DNA of 5,154 nucleotides from Tepidimicrobium sp. Lineage in GTDB: Bacteria > Bacillota > Clostridia > Tissierellales > Tepidimicrobiaceae. Each line of letters begins with the position of its first letter. The stretch's first letter is position 1. Shown here in pieces: positions 1-5,154 of the stretch. The position numbers and the translations under genes are program-made. The stretch is from assembly GCA_012839395.1 (NCBI GenBank), contig DUNJ01000159.1:1-5154 (forward strand), read 5' to 3'. The notes below the pieces were generated by a model that ran no database searches, was not told where the DNA came from, and worked only from the letters and a program-made list of their open reading frames with translations.

Positions 1-232
1 GCCTTTTTTTATTGGGCCAGTTAATCTATCATAGCTAATTGCAACAGTAACCTCATCTTTAAGTTGTACTTCGACCCATGTTACATCTCCATTGCCTCTA
101 AGCTATGAACAGGCTAAAGTTATAGAAGTTATTAGAGGCAATGGAGATGTAACATGGGTCGAAGTACAACTTAAAGATGAGGTTACTGTTGCAATTAGCT
201 ATGATAGATTAACTGGCCCAATAAAAAAAGGC
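1..232. repeat. Perfect 101-bp inverted repeat with 30-nt spacer (probable fold-back artefact)
   Basis: Bases 1-101 are the exact reverse complement of 132-232 (position i pairs with 233-i), and bases 102-131 form the unpaired centre. The right arm is ordinary DUF3866 coding sequence, so the left arm is the same coding sequence read backwards and running off the left edge on the minus strand. Perfect identity within a conserved gene, at the very edge of the sequence, is typical of a chimeric fold-back read or an assembler turning round at a contig end. A real genomic inverted duplication cannot be excluded. The left arm should not be read as real upstream sequence: it holds no credible promoter or ribosome binding site for the first gene. 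Confidence 0.95.
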
Positions 233-1168
233 GATGCTGTAATATTGAATACAACAGCTGTCAATCTAGGTTTGGGAACAGGTGGATGTCATTTTGTAAT
301 ATTTAATTATTCCAATGAAACGAAGGCAACCCATGGTAAGGGGCATATTATGAAACTAAGATACACACCTCTGCAACTAAGGTGTTTATCGGCAGAAGAG
401 GAGGATAGCCCATATCACAACAAATTTAAACAGTTTACAACATTAGGTGGGCATGTTTTTTTAATTGGATCTCTACATAGTATGTTAGGGCCTATAGCAG
501 CCATGCTAAAGTGGTATGATAAGGATATCAAAATAAACTATATAATGACCGATGGTGCTTCACTGCCTATTTATTTTAGCAATACAGTTCCGCTACTAAA
601 GAAAAAGGATTTGATTAAGAATACAATTACAATAGGGAATGCTTTCGGTGGAGATTTAGAATGCGTTAATATTTATACTGGGTTGATTGCAGCGAAGGAG
701 ATTCTAAAGGGAGATATAACCATAATAGCTATGGGACCTGGTATTGTCGGTACTGGGACTAAATACGGATTTAGCGGAGTAGAACAAGGTCTGATTATTG
801 ATGCGATCAACACCTTAGGGGGTAATCCCATCGTAGTGCCTAGGATAAGCTTTAAGGATTCAAGGAAAAGGCATGTAGGTTTAAGCCATCACACCAGGAC
901 AGTATTGGCAGAAATTGCAAAAACATCTGGCAATGTAATATTGCCTATATTGGATGACAGTAAAGCTAATGTAATCAATAGGCAAATTGATATTTCTAAT
1001 ATCCGTAAAAAACACCAAATCCATTATGAAGAAGGGGAAGATATATTTGAAGCTATGGAATACTTTCAATTAAATACTACAACTATGGGGAGAAGCTATC
1101 AGGAAGATAAGGATTATTTTATAGCTTTAGGTGCTGCTGGTAAATATGCCATAGAGGCATTAAAATAG
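92..1168 (+). CDS. DUF3866 family protein (5' end damaged)
   Basis: This is a protein of unknown function of the DUF3866 family, which is common in Firmicutes and Actinobacteria at about 350-370 residues. I recognise it from the N-terminal region ending NTTAVNLGLGTGGCHFV (residues 53-69), then MTDGASLPI (152-160), a Gly-rich GPGIVGTGTKYGFSG (215-229) and SHHTRT (265-270). It has no signal peptide or membrane helix, so it is probably cytoplasmic. The TTG at 92 is the only start codon in its open frame, but it lies in the left arm of the fold-back repeat and has no ribosome binding site. Codons before about 101 (residues 1-3) are therefore not genuine. Family members begin only a few residues before the SYEQAKV segment, so little more than the start codon and its ribosome binding site is missing. 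The stop is 14 nt before the Nudix gene, suggesting cotranscription. No catalytic role can be assigned from sequence. Family assignment is firm; the start is not. Confidence 0.88.
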   Translation: MPLSYEQAKVIEVIRGNGDVTWVEVQLKDEVTVAISYDRLTGPIKKGDAVILNTTAVNLGLGTGGCHFVIFNYSNETKATHGKGHIMKLRYTPLQLRCLSAEEEDSPYHNKFKQFTTLGGHVFLIGSLHSMLGPIAAMLKWYDKDIKINYIMTDGASLPIYFSNTVPLLKKKDLIKNTITIGNAFGGDLECVNIYTGLIAAKEILKGDITIIAMGPGIVGTGTKYGFSGVEQGLIIDAINTLGGNPIVVPRISFKDSRKRHVGLSHHTRTVLAEIAKTSGNVILPILDDSKANVINRQIDISNIRKKHQIHYEEGEDIFEAMEYFQLNTTTMGRSYQEDKDYFIALGAAGKYAIEALK

Positions 1169-1172
1169 GGGG
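1168..1172 (+). promoter_or_regulatory. Ribosome binding site for the Nudix gene
   Basis: A GGGGG run overlaps the last base of the DUF3866 stop codon and lies 10 nt before the ATG at 1183. A second site, AAGGA at 1192-1196, lies 7 nt before an in-frame ATG at 1204 and could drive a protein 7 residues shorter. I prefer 1183 because its N-terminus (DYKEKTMKTEKIYEGKI) lines up in length with the start of B. subtilis NudF as I recall it. Confidence 0.5.
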
Positions 1173-1182
1173 TATATACTTT

Positions 1183-1725
1183 ATGGATTATAAGGAAAAA
1201 ACTATGAAAACGGAAAAAATCTACGAAGGTAAAATTGTAAATCTTAGAATTGATACTGTAGAATTGCCAGATAAAAAGTATTCAAAACGGGAAATAGTGG
1301 AACATCCTGGCTCGGTCGGAATTGTCCCTATAACCAACGATGGCTGTATGGTCCTTGTAAGACAATTTAGAAAGCCGATAGAGAGAAGTATATTAGAGAT
1401 ACCGGCGGGTAAAATTGAAATAAATGAGGAGCCTAGGGAGACGGCGCTAAGAGAATTGGTGGAAGAGACAGGTTATCATTCGAAGAATATGGAATTTCTT
1501 TTTGAATTTTATACATCACCTGGTTTTTCCAACGAGAAGATGTATCTATTCTTAGCTACGGATCTATTAAAGGGAGAAGCAGAGCCGGAGGACGGTGAAT
1601 ACATAGAAGTGAAAAAAATAAAGATAGAGGATTTAATGGATAAAATAAAAAAAGGCGAAATAAGCGATAGTAAAACCATTATTAGTATATTATTTGCCAG
1701 AAAACATATGGATCAAAGTAGATAA
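1183..1725 (+). CDS. nudF: Nudix hydrolase, ADP-ribose pyrophosphatase
   Basis: This enzyme probably splits ADP-ribose into AMP and ribose 5-phosphate in the cytoplasm, clearing free ADP-ribose from NAD turnover. A complete Nudix box, G-x5-E-x7-R-E-x-x-E-E-x-G-x, spans residues 76-98, with R90, E91, E94 and E95 as the catalytic and metal-binding core. The PAGKIE lead-in (residues 74-79) and the SPGF motif with P113, 15 residues after the box, are typical of the ADP-ribose pyrophosphatase subfamily and separate it from MutT or Ap4A hydrolases. EDGEYIEV (136-143) fits the segment carrying the further catalytic glutamate. The N-terminal 45 residues form the extra beta domain used for dimerisation in this group. 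Its 180 residues match the usual length. It sits between DUF3866 and spoIIM, as nudF lies close to spoIIM in B. subtilis. Exact substrate preference is inferred from the family. Confidence 0.93.
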   Translation: MDYKEKTMKTEKIYEGKIVNLRIDTVELPDKKYSKREIVEHPGSVGIVPITNDGCMVLVRQFRKPIERSILEIPAGKIEINEEPRETALRELVEETGYHSKNMEFLFEFYTSPGFSNEKMYLFLATDLLKGEAEPEDGEYIEVKKIKIEDLMDKIKKGEISDSKTIISILFARKHMDQSR

Positions 1726-1739
1726 TAAGGTGATAATAT

Positions 1740-1792
1740 TCCTCCCTAAAGCATATCATTTTATATGAGGCTTGTATTATCTGGAGGGAGGA
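1740..1792 (+). promoter_or_regulatory. Possible stem hiding the spoIIM ribosome binding site
   Basis: TCCTCCCT at 1740-1747 is perfectly complementary to AGGGAGGA at 1785-1792. The latter contains most of the strong spoIIM ribosome binding site GGAGGGAGG (1783-1791), which ends 8 nt before the TTG start. A second short hairpin, CATAT/ATATG (1752-1756 with 1763-1767), lies inside the 37-nt loop. In mRNA the outer stem would block ribosome access. There is no following T run, so it is not an intrinsic terminator. The complementarity is visible in the sequence; the regulatory role is inferred. A CT-rich stretch facing a purine-rich ribosome binding site can also arise by chance. Confidence 0.35.
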
Positions 1793-1799
1793 TAAACCA

Positions 1800-2438
1800 T
1801 TGTTTAATGGAATTAAAAGGTGGCTATTTAGACAATTCCAAGACAATTTTATTTTTTATCTTATAATTACAATTTTATTTATATTAGGAGTAGTAGTAGG
1901 AGCTATTACGATAAAAGTTCTAAACACAGAACATAAAAATAAAATTATTATGTTTCTTAATTCTTTCTTTAGAAACATAGAGGGAAATACGTTTGATAAT
2001 ATATCTATATTGAAACAGTCCGCCGTGGATAATTTCAAAACTATAATGTTGATTTGGGTAACTGGAATGGTAGTAATAGGATTGTTTACGATCCCGGCTA
2101 CTATTCTATTTAGAGGCTTTGCTATGGGGTTCACAGTTGGTTTTTTGGTAAATGAATATGGGGTTAAGGGATTTCTTTTTTCTATACTAGGTATTTTACC
2201 CCATAACTTATTGATAGTTCCTAGCATAATATCGATAGCAGCCATAGGTTTGACATTATCTACTAAAAAGTTTCGAAGGAGAGATATAAACATTAAGAAT
2301 AATAGAAGCGCACAATTTAATTTTATCAATTATTCCATATTAGTGCTTTTTTTCTCCATATTTATTTTAATTGGTTGTTTAATAGAAGCCTATGTTTCCC
2401 CCATTTTCTTACGCTTATTACATGGTTATTTTAATTGA
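1800..2438 (+). CDS. spoIIM: Stage II sporulation protein M
   Basis: SpoIIM is a membrane protein of the DMP complex with SpoIID and SpoIIP. It anchors the peptidoglycan hydrolases that drive septal wall thinning and engulfment in the sporulating mother cell. At 212 residues it matches the B. subtilis protein (about 214). I see hydrophobic segments near residues 17-38, 82-103, 105-117 (within RGFAMGFTVGFLVNEYG), 123-152 and 177-198, with a short charged N-terminus and a basic loop at 156-168. The RGFAMGFTVGF and GILPHN (131-136) motifs are characteristic of the family. The start is TTG, chosen because GGAGGGAGG lies 8 nt upstream and the next in-frame Met is at residue 51, inside the protein. 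The 74-nt gap before it is the longest in the operon and could hold its own promoter. In Bacillus this gene is under mother-cell sigma-E, but I see only imperfect matches here. The gene implies a spore former. Confidence 0.93.
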   Translation: MFNGIKRWLFRQFQDNFIFYLIITILFILGVVVGAITIKVLNTEHKNKIIMFLNSFFRNIEGNTFDNISILKQSAVDNFKTIMLIWVTGMVVIGLFTIPATILFRGFAMGFTVGFLVNEYGVKGFLFSILGILPHNLLIVPSIISIAAIGLTLSTKKFRRRDINIKNNRSAQFNFINYSILVLFFSIFILIGCLIEAYVSPIFLRLLHGYFN

Positions 2439-2470
2439 CTGTATAAACTGTTTAATAAAGGAGAGGCATT

Positions 2471-3364
2471 ATGTTTGAATCAATAAAAGATGAATACTTA
2501 GATTATATGAGACATGAAAAGGGTTTGACCCCAAATACATTGGATGCATATAAAAGGGATATGCTTCAATTTAAAGAGTATTTACTGAAAAATAATATAG
2601 ATGATATAAGGGATGTTAACAAGACTAGCATTATTACTTATCTAATGTATTTGCAGAGAGATGGTAAGGCCATTTCTACCATTTCAAGGAACTTGGCATC
2701 CATAAGATGTTTTTATCAATACCTTTTGGCCAATAAGCTAATCGATGAAGATCCTACCTTTAATCTTAGTTCACCAAAGCCTCAACGTAAATTGCCCAAT
2801 ATTTTAACAAGAGAAGAAGTGGATTTATTCTTGGCCCAACCAGATCCTACCAATTACATAGGTGCCAGGGATAAGGCCATGCTAGAGCTTTTATATGCAA
2901 CCGGAATTAGGGCTTCAGAGATGATTGCTCTTGATTTGGACGAGCTCGATCTTGAATTTAAATATCTGTATCTAAATAAAGCCAATTTTAATGAACGGGT
3001 AATTCCCATTGGAAGCATCGCTTTAAAATACTTAAAGAATTATGTATTCAACTACAGGGAAGAGGTTTTAACTAATCAAGATGAAGCTGCCCTATTTTTA
3101 AATTACAATGGCAATAGGTTGACTAGACAAGGATTTTGGAAGATCATAAAACAATATAGTAAGAAATTAAGTATCGATAAGAAGATAACACCGCAAATTT
3201 TAAGGCATTCATTTGCAGCTCATCTACTGGAGAATGGGGCGGATATAAAAACTGTTCAAGAGATATTGGGCCATTCGGATATCTCTACAACTCAAATATA
3301 TGCATTTGTAACCGATAATAGAAAGCTGAAGGATGTATATGATAATTCACATCCTAGGGCATAG
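2471..3364 (+). CDS. xerD: XerD-type site-specific tyrosine recombinase
   Basis: This is a lambda-integrase-family recombinase that, with a XerC partner, resolves chromosome dimers at dif before cell division. Residues 1-85 form the SAM-like core-binding domain (HEKGLTPNTLDAYKRD, 15-30), and the catalytic domain runs from about 108 to 297. Active-site residues visible are R147 (TGIRASE), K170, R245 (ILRHSFAAH), H268 (ILGHSD) and nucleophile Y277 (STTQIY). The position normally held by the catalytic His of the HxxR motif is Gln242. The beta-hairpin around K170 reads LNKANFNERVIPI instead of the usual GKGNKER pattern, with one extra residue. The STTQIY segment and the terminal HPRA identify the XerD branch rather than a phage integrase. 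Its 297 residues are normal. AAGGAG lies 7 nt before the ATG. It lies between spoIIM and purine nucleoside phosphorylase, as in Bacillus apart from missing genes. Assignment is strong; full activity is less certain because of Q242. Confidence 0.92.
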   Translation: MFESIKDEYLDYMRHEKGLTPNTLDAYKRDMLQFKEYLLKNNIDDIRDVNKTSIITYLMYLQRDGKAISTISRNLASIRCFYQYLLANKLIDEDPTFNLSSPKPQRKLPNILTREEVDLFLAQPDPTNYIGARDKAMLELLYATGIRASEMIALDLDELDLEFKYLYLNKANFNERVIPIGSIALKYLKNYVFNYREEVLTNQDEAALFLNYNGNRLTRQGFWKIIKQYSKKLSIDKKITPQILRHSFAAHLLENGADIKTVQEILGHSDISTTQIYAFVTDNRKLKDVYDNSHPRA

Positions 3365-3372
3365 GGGGGAAG
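3364..3372 (+). promoter_or_regulatory. Ribosome binding site fixing the TTG start of the purine phosphorylase
   Basis: A GGGGGGAAG purine run begins on the last base of the xerD stop codon. Its six Gs end 8 nt before the TTG at 3378. This favours 3378 over the in-frame ATG at 3333, which lies inside xerD, has no comparable site, and would add 15 residues absent from the family. Confidence 0.6.
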
Positions 3373-3377
3373 ATATT

Positions 3378-4196
3378 TTGGATTATATTAATAAGATTAT
3401 TGACAGCGTAAAGTATATAGAGAAGAAAATTCAAAAGAGACCCAATATTGGATTGATACTAGGATCAGGTTTAGGGGGATTAGGCGAAAGGATTAATAGA
3501 CCAATTATTATTGAATATAAGGATATTCCCAATTTCCCAATTTCATCTGTAGAGGGACATAAGGGGCGGCTAATAATAGGGGAATTGGGCAATAAAGAAG
3601 TGATAGCCATGCAAGGTAGATTTCATCTATATGAAGGATATCTTTTGAAGCAAATCACCTTTCCAGTAAGAGTTATGGCCGGTTTGGGAATCAAAAAGCT
3701 TATAGTAACCAACGCAGCCGGTGGTGTTGATGAAAAATTTTCCCCAGGGGATTTAATGATAATTAGAGATCACATAAATTTTACGGGCCAGAACCCATTA
3801 ATAGGTAAAAATATCGATACCTTAGGCCCTAGATTTGTGGATATGACGAATGCTTATGATCAGAACCTTATAAAGCTAGCTAAGATAGCTGGAAAAAAAC
3901 TGAATATACCTTTACAAGAGGGCGTATATATGTGGCTAACTGGTCCTACTTATGAAACTCCTGCTGAAATAAAATTGGCTAAGATATTAGGTGCATCGGC
4001 TGTAGGTATGTCTACGGTGCCGGAAGTTATTGTAGCCATTCATCAAGGTATAGAAGTGTTAGGTATATCCTGTATTACTAATATGGCTGCTGGTATACTA
4101 GATCAGCCTTTGGACCATGAAGATGTAATAAAGACCTCATTGATGGTTGAGGATAGTTTCGAACGGCTAATAGTGGAAATATTGGCTAACATATAA
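3378..4196 (+). CDS. punA: Purine nucleoside phosphorylase
   Basis: This enzyme cleaves purine (deoxy)nucleosides, mainly inosine and guanosine, with phosphate to give the free base and (deoxy)ribose 1-phosphate. It belongs to the trimeric, cytoplasmic PNP/MTAP type (called PupG in B. subtilis). Residues counted from the TTG start are the phosphate-binding GSGLGGL (29-35, S30), H61 (EGHKG), MQGRFHLYEGY (78-88; R81, H83, Y85), TNAAGGV (111-117), TGPTYETPAE (188-197; Y192, E193), VGMSTVPE (209-216; M211, S212), and SCITNMAAG (231-239) with base-binding N235. All expected site residues are present. From the TTG the protein has 272 residues, close to the 271 of B. subtilis PupG; a start at ATG 3333 would overlap xerD by 32 nt and give 287. 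It begins 13 nt after xerD. In Bacillus the phosphopentomutase gene drm lies between xerD and pupG; here it is absent. The pyrimidine enzyme follows directly, making a nucleoside-salvage pair. Confidence 0.95.
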   Translation: MDYINKIIDSVKYIEKKIQKRPNIGLILGSGLGGLGERINRPIIIEYKDIPNFPISSVEGHKGRLIIGELGNKEVIAMQGRFHLYEGYLLKQITFPVRVMAGLGIKKLIVTNAAGGVDEKFSPGDLMIIRDHINFTGQNPLIGKNIDTLGPRFVDMTNAYDQNLIKLAKIAGKKLNIPLQEGVYMWLTGPTYETPAEIKLAKILGASAVGMSTVPEVIVAIHQGIEVLGISCITNMAAGILDQPLDHEDVIKTSLMVEDSFERLIVEILANI

Positions 4197-4210
4197 AAGA
4201 GGTGGTTGTA

Positions 4211-5154
4211 ATGAAAATATATGATATCATCTCAAAAAAGAGGGATAATAAGGAATTAACGGCCCGTGAAATAGATTTTTTTATTGAAGGCTATACAAAA
4301 GGCATAATTCCGGATTACCAGATTGCTGCATTATTGATGGCTATATTTCTGAACGGGATGAGTAAAAGGGAAACTTTAAACCTGACAAGATCTATGATAT
4401 ATTCTGGCGAGATGATGGATTTATCCGATATAGATGGCATAAAGGTGGATAAGCATTCAACAGGAGGAGTTGGGGATACGACGACCCTAGTGTTGGGCCC
4501 TATGGTTGCCGCCTGTGATGTGCCCTTTGTTAAGATGTCTGGGCGAGGTTTAGGCCATACTGGTGGCACTCTTGATAAATTAGAATCCATAGAAAATTTT
4601 CAAGTTGAATTGTCTATGGAGAAGCTTATAAGAAACACCAATGAGATAAATATTTCGCTGTGTAGTCAGACCACCAACATAGCACCAGCGGATAAAAAAC
4701 TTTATGCCTTAAGGGATGTTACTGCTACGGTGGACAATATTTCGCTTATAGCTAGCAGCATAATGAGCAAAAAACTAGCTATCGGATCGGATGCTATAAT
4801 ATTGGATGTAAAGGTGGGCAACGGTGCTTTTATGAAGAATTTGAATTCTGCTTTGAAGCTAGCTAAAGAAATGGTAGATATAGGAACTGGATATGGACGT
4901 GAAACCGTAGCATTTATAACTGATATGGATCAACCATTAGGTAATGCAATTGGAAATGCCCTCGAGATTAAGGAAGCAATACAAATACTGAAAGGTCAGG
5001 GGCCTGAAGATCTATATAGACTCTGCTTGAAACTAGGTTCTAAACTTCTACTGCTAGCAAAAAGGGTTCAATCCCAGGACGAAGCATTATCTCTGTTGAA
5101 AGACACTATCGATTCTAATAAGGCTTATGAGAAGTTCCTTGAACTAATTGAATA
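4211..5154 (+). CDS. pdp: Pyrimidine-nucleoside phosphorylase, 3' truncated by the window
   Basis: The enzyme cleaves uridine, thymidine and deoxyuridine with phosphate to give base and (deoxy)ribose 1-phosphate. It is a cytoplasmic dimer of the thymidine phosphorylase family. The ATG has GAGGTGG (4199-4205) 5 nt upstream and starts 14 nt after the purine enzyme. The window holds 314 codons plus two bases, without a stop; relatives have about 433 residues, so most of the C-terminal domain is missing at the edge. The N-terminal helical domain (MKIYDIISKKRD) is followed by VDKHSTGGVGDTTT (79-92; K81, S83), the family signature SGRGLGHTGGTLDKLES (110-126) and PADKKLYALRDVTATV (159-174; R168). 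Next come SSIMSKK (182-188; S183, K187) and DMDQPLGNAIGNALE (238-252). R168, S183 and K187 are the pyrimidine-binding residues of the family at the same numbering as in the Geobacillus enzyme. Small changes occur at residues 150-155 and 202-204 in otherwise conserved motifs. Confidence 0.94.
   Translation, partial: MKIYDIISKKRDNKELTAREIDFFIEGYTKGIIPDYQIAALLMAIFLNGMSKRETLNLTRSMIYSGEMMDLSDIDGIKVDKHSTGGVGDTTTLVLGPMVAACDVPFVKMSGRGLGHTGGTLDKLESIENFQVELSMEKLIRNTNEINISLCSQTTNIAPADKKLYALRDVTATVDNISLIASSIMSKKLAIGSDAIILDVKVGNGAFMKNLNSALKLAKEMVDIGTGYGRETVAFITDMDQPLGNAIGNALEIKEAIQILKGQGPEDLYRLCLKLGSKLLLLAKRVQSQDEALSLLKDTIDSNKAYEKFLELIE

Noticed and set aside
1..100. A second, divergent copy of the DUF3866 gene on the minus strand.
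   Set aside because: It is an exact mirror of 133-232 with no sequence differences, at the edge of the window. A fold-back artefact explains it better than a separate gene copy.
881..1069. Minus-strand open frame of 62 codons inside the DUF3866 gene.
   Set aside because: It lies wholly within a conserved gene on the other strand, has no recognisable domain, and is a shadow of AT-rich coding sequence.
1734..1759. Possible sigma-E promoter before spoIIM: TAATATT (1734-1740) and CATATCAT (1752-1759).
   Set aside because: The first element fits the -35 consensus well and the second fits the -10 in part, but the 11-nt gap between them is about 3 nt shorter than usual for sigma-E. In AT-rich DNA such matches are common.
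1730..1768. Tiny open frame GTG...TGA (12 codons) between the Nudix gene and spoIIM, possibly a leader peptide.
   Set aside because: It has no convincing ribosome binding site and no repeated regulatory codons, and its length is what chance would give.
1740..1792. Intrinsic terminator after the Nudix gene.
   Set aside because: The stem has a 37-nt loop and no T run after it, so it does not fit a Rho-independent terminator.
1856..2329. Minus-strand open frame of 157 codons opposite spoIIM.
   Set aside because: The + strand encodes a clear SpoIIM with a strong ribosome binding site. The antisense protein shows no known motif and its hydrophobic runs mirror the sense codon bias.
3333..3377. 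Start of the purine phosphorylase at the in-frame ATG inside xerD.
   Set aside because: The added 15 residues do not resemble the family N-terminus and overlap xerD. The TTG at 3378 has a purine-rich ribosome binding site and gives the normal length.
4315..4590. Minus-strand open frame of 91 codons opposite the pyrimidine phosphorylase.
   Set aside because: It is fully inside a highly conserved enzyme gene, including its family signature, with no sign of its own translation start.

Overview
The window looks like a piece of chromosome, probably a whole short contig, from an AT-rich, endospore-forming member of the Firmicutes, most likely Clostridia. The evidence is a SpoIIM sporulation protein, strong AGGAGG-type ribosome binding sites, TTG starts, and a gene order close to the Bacillus subtilis nudF-spoIIM-(fur)-xerD-(drm)-pupG block. 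Genus cannot be fixed from this sequence alone.

Six genes run one after another on the + strand with gaps of 13 to 74 nt, which fits one operon: a DUF3866 protein (5' end damaged), a Nudix ADP-ribose pyrophosphatase, SpoIIM, a XerD-type tyrosine recombinase, purine nucleoside phosphorylase, and pyrimidine-nucleoside phosphorylase (cut by the right edge). I see no terminator between them and no gene on the minus strand. There is no gene-free stretch longer than 100 nt apart from the artefact-like left end. The operon promoter would lie left of the window.

Bases 1-101 are an exact reverse complement of 132-232, separated by 30 nt. This is most simply a fold-back sequencing, amplification or assembly artefact, and it has replaced the true start of the first gene.

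By function, the last two genes salvage purine and pyrimidine nucleosides, releasing bases and (deoxy)ribose 1-phosphate. The Nudix enzyme probably recycles ADP-ribose. XerD resolves chromosome dimers and SpoIIM acts in engulfment during sporulation. These are housekeeping and sporulation genes in a conserved neighbourhood. I found no convincing new system. The points most worth a second look are the fold-back end, a possible stem that hides the spoIIM ribosome binding site, and a His-to-Gln change at a catalytic position of the recombinase.
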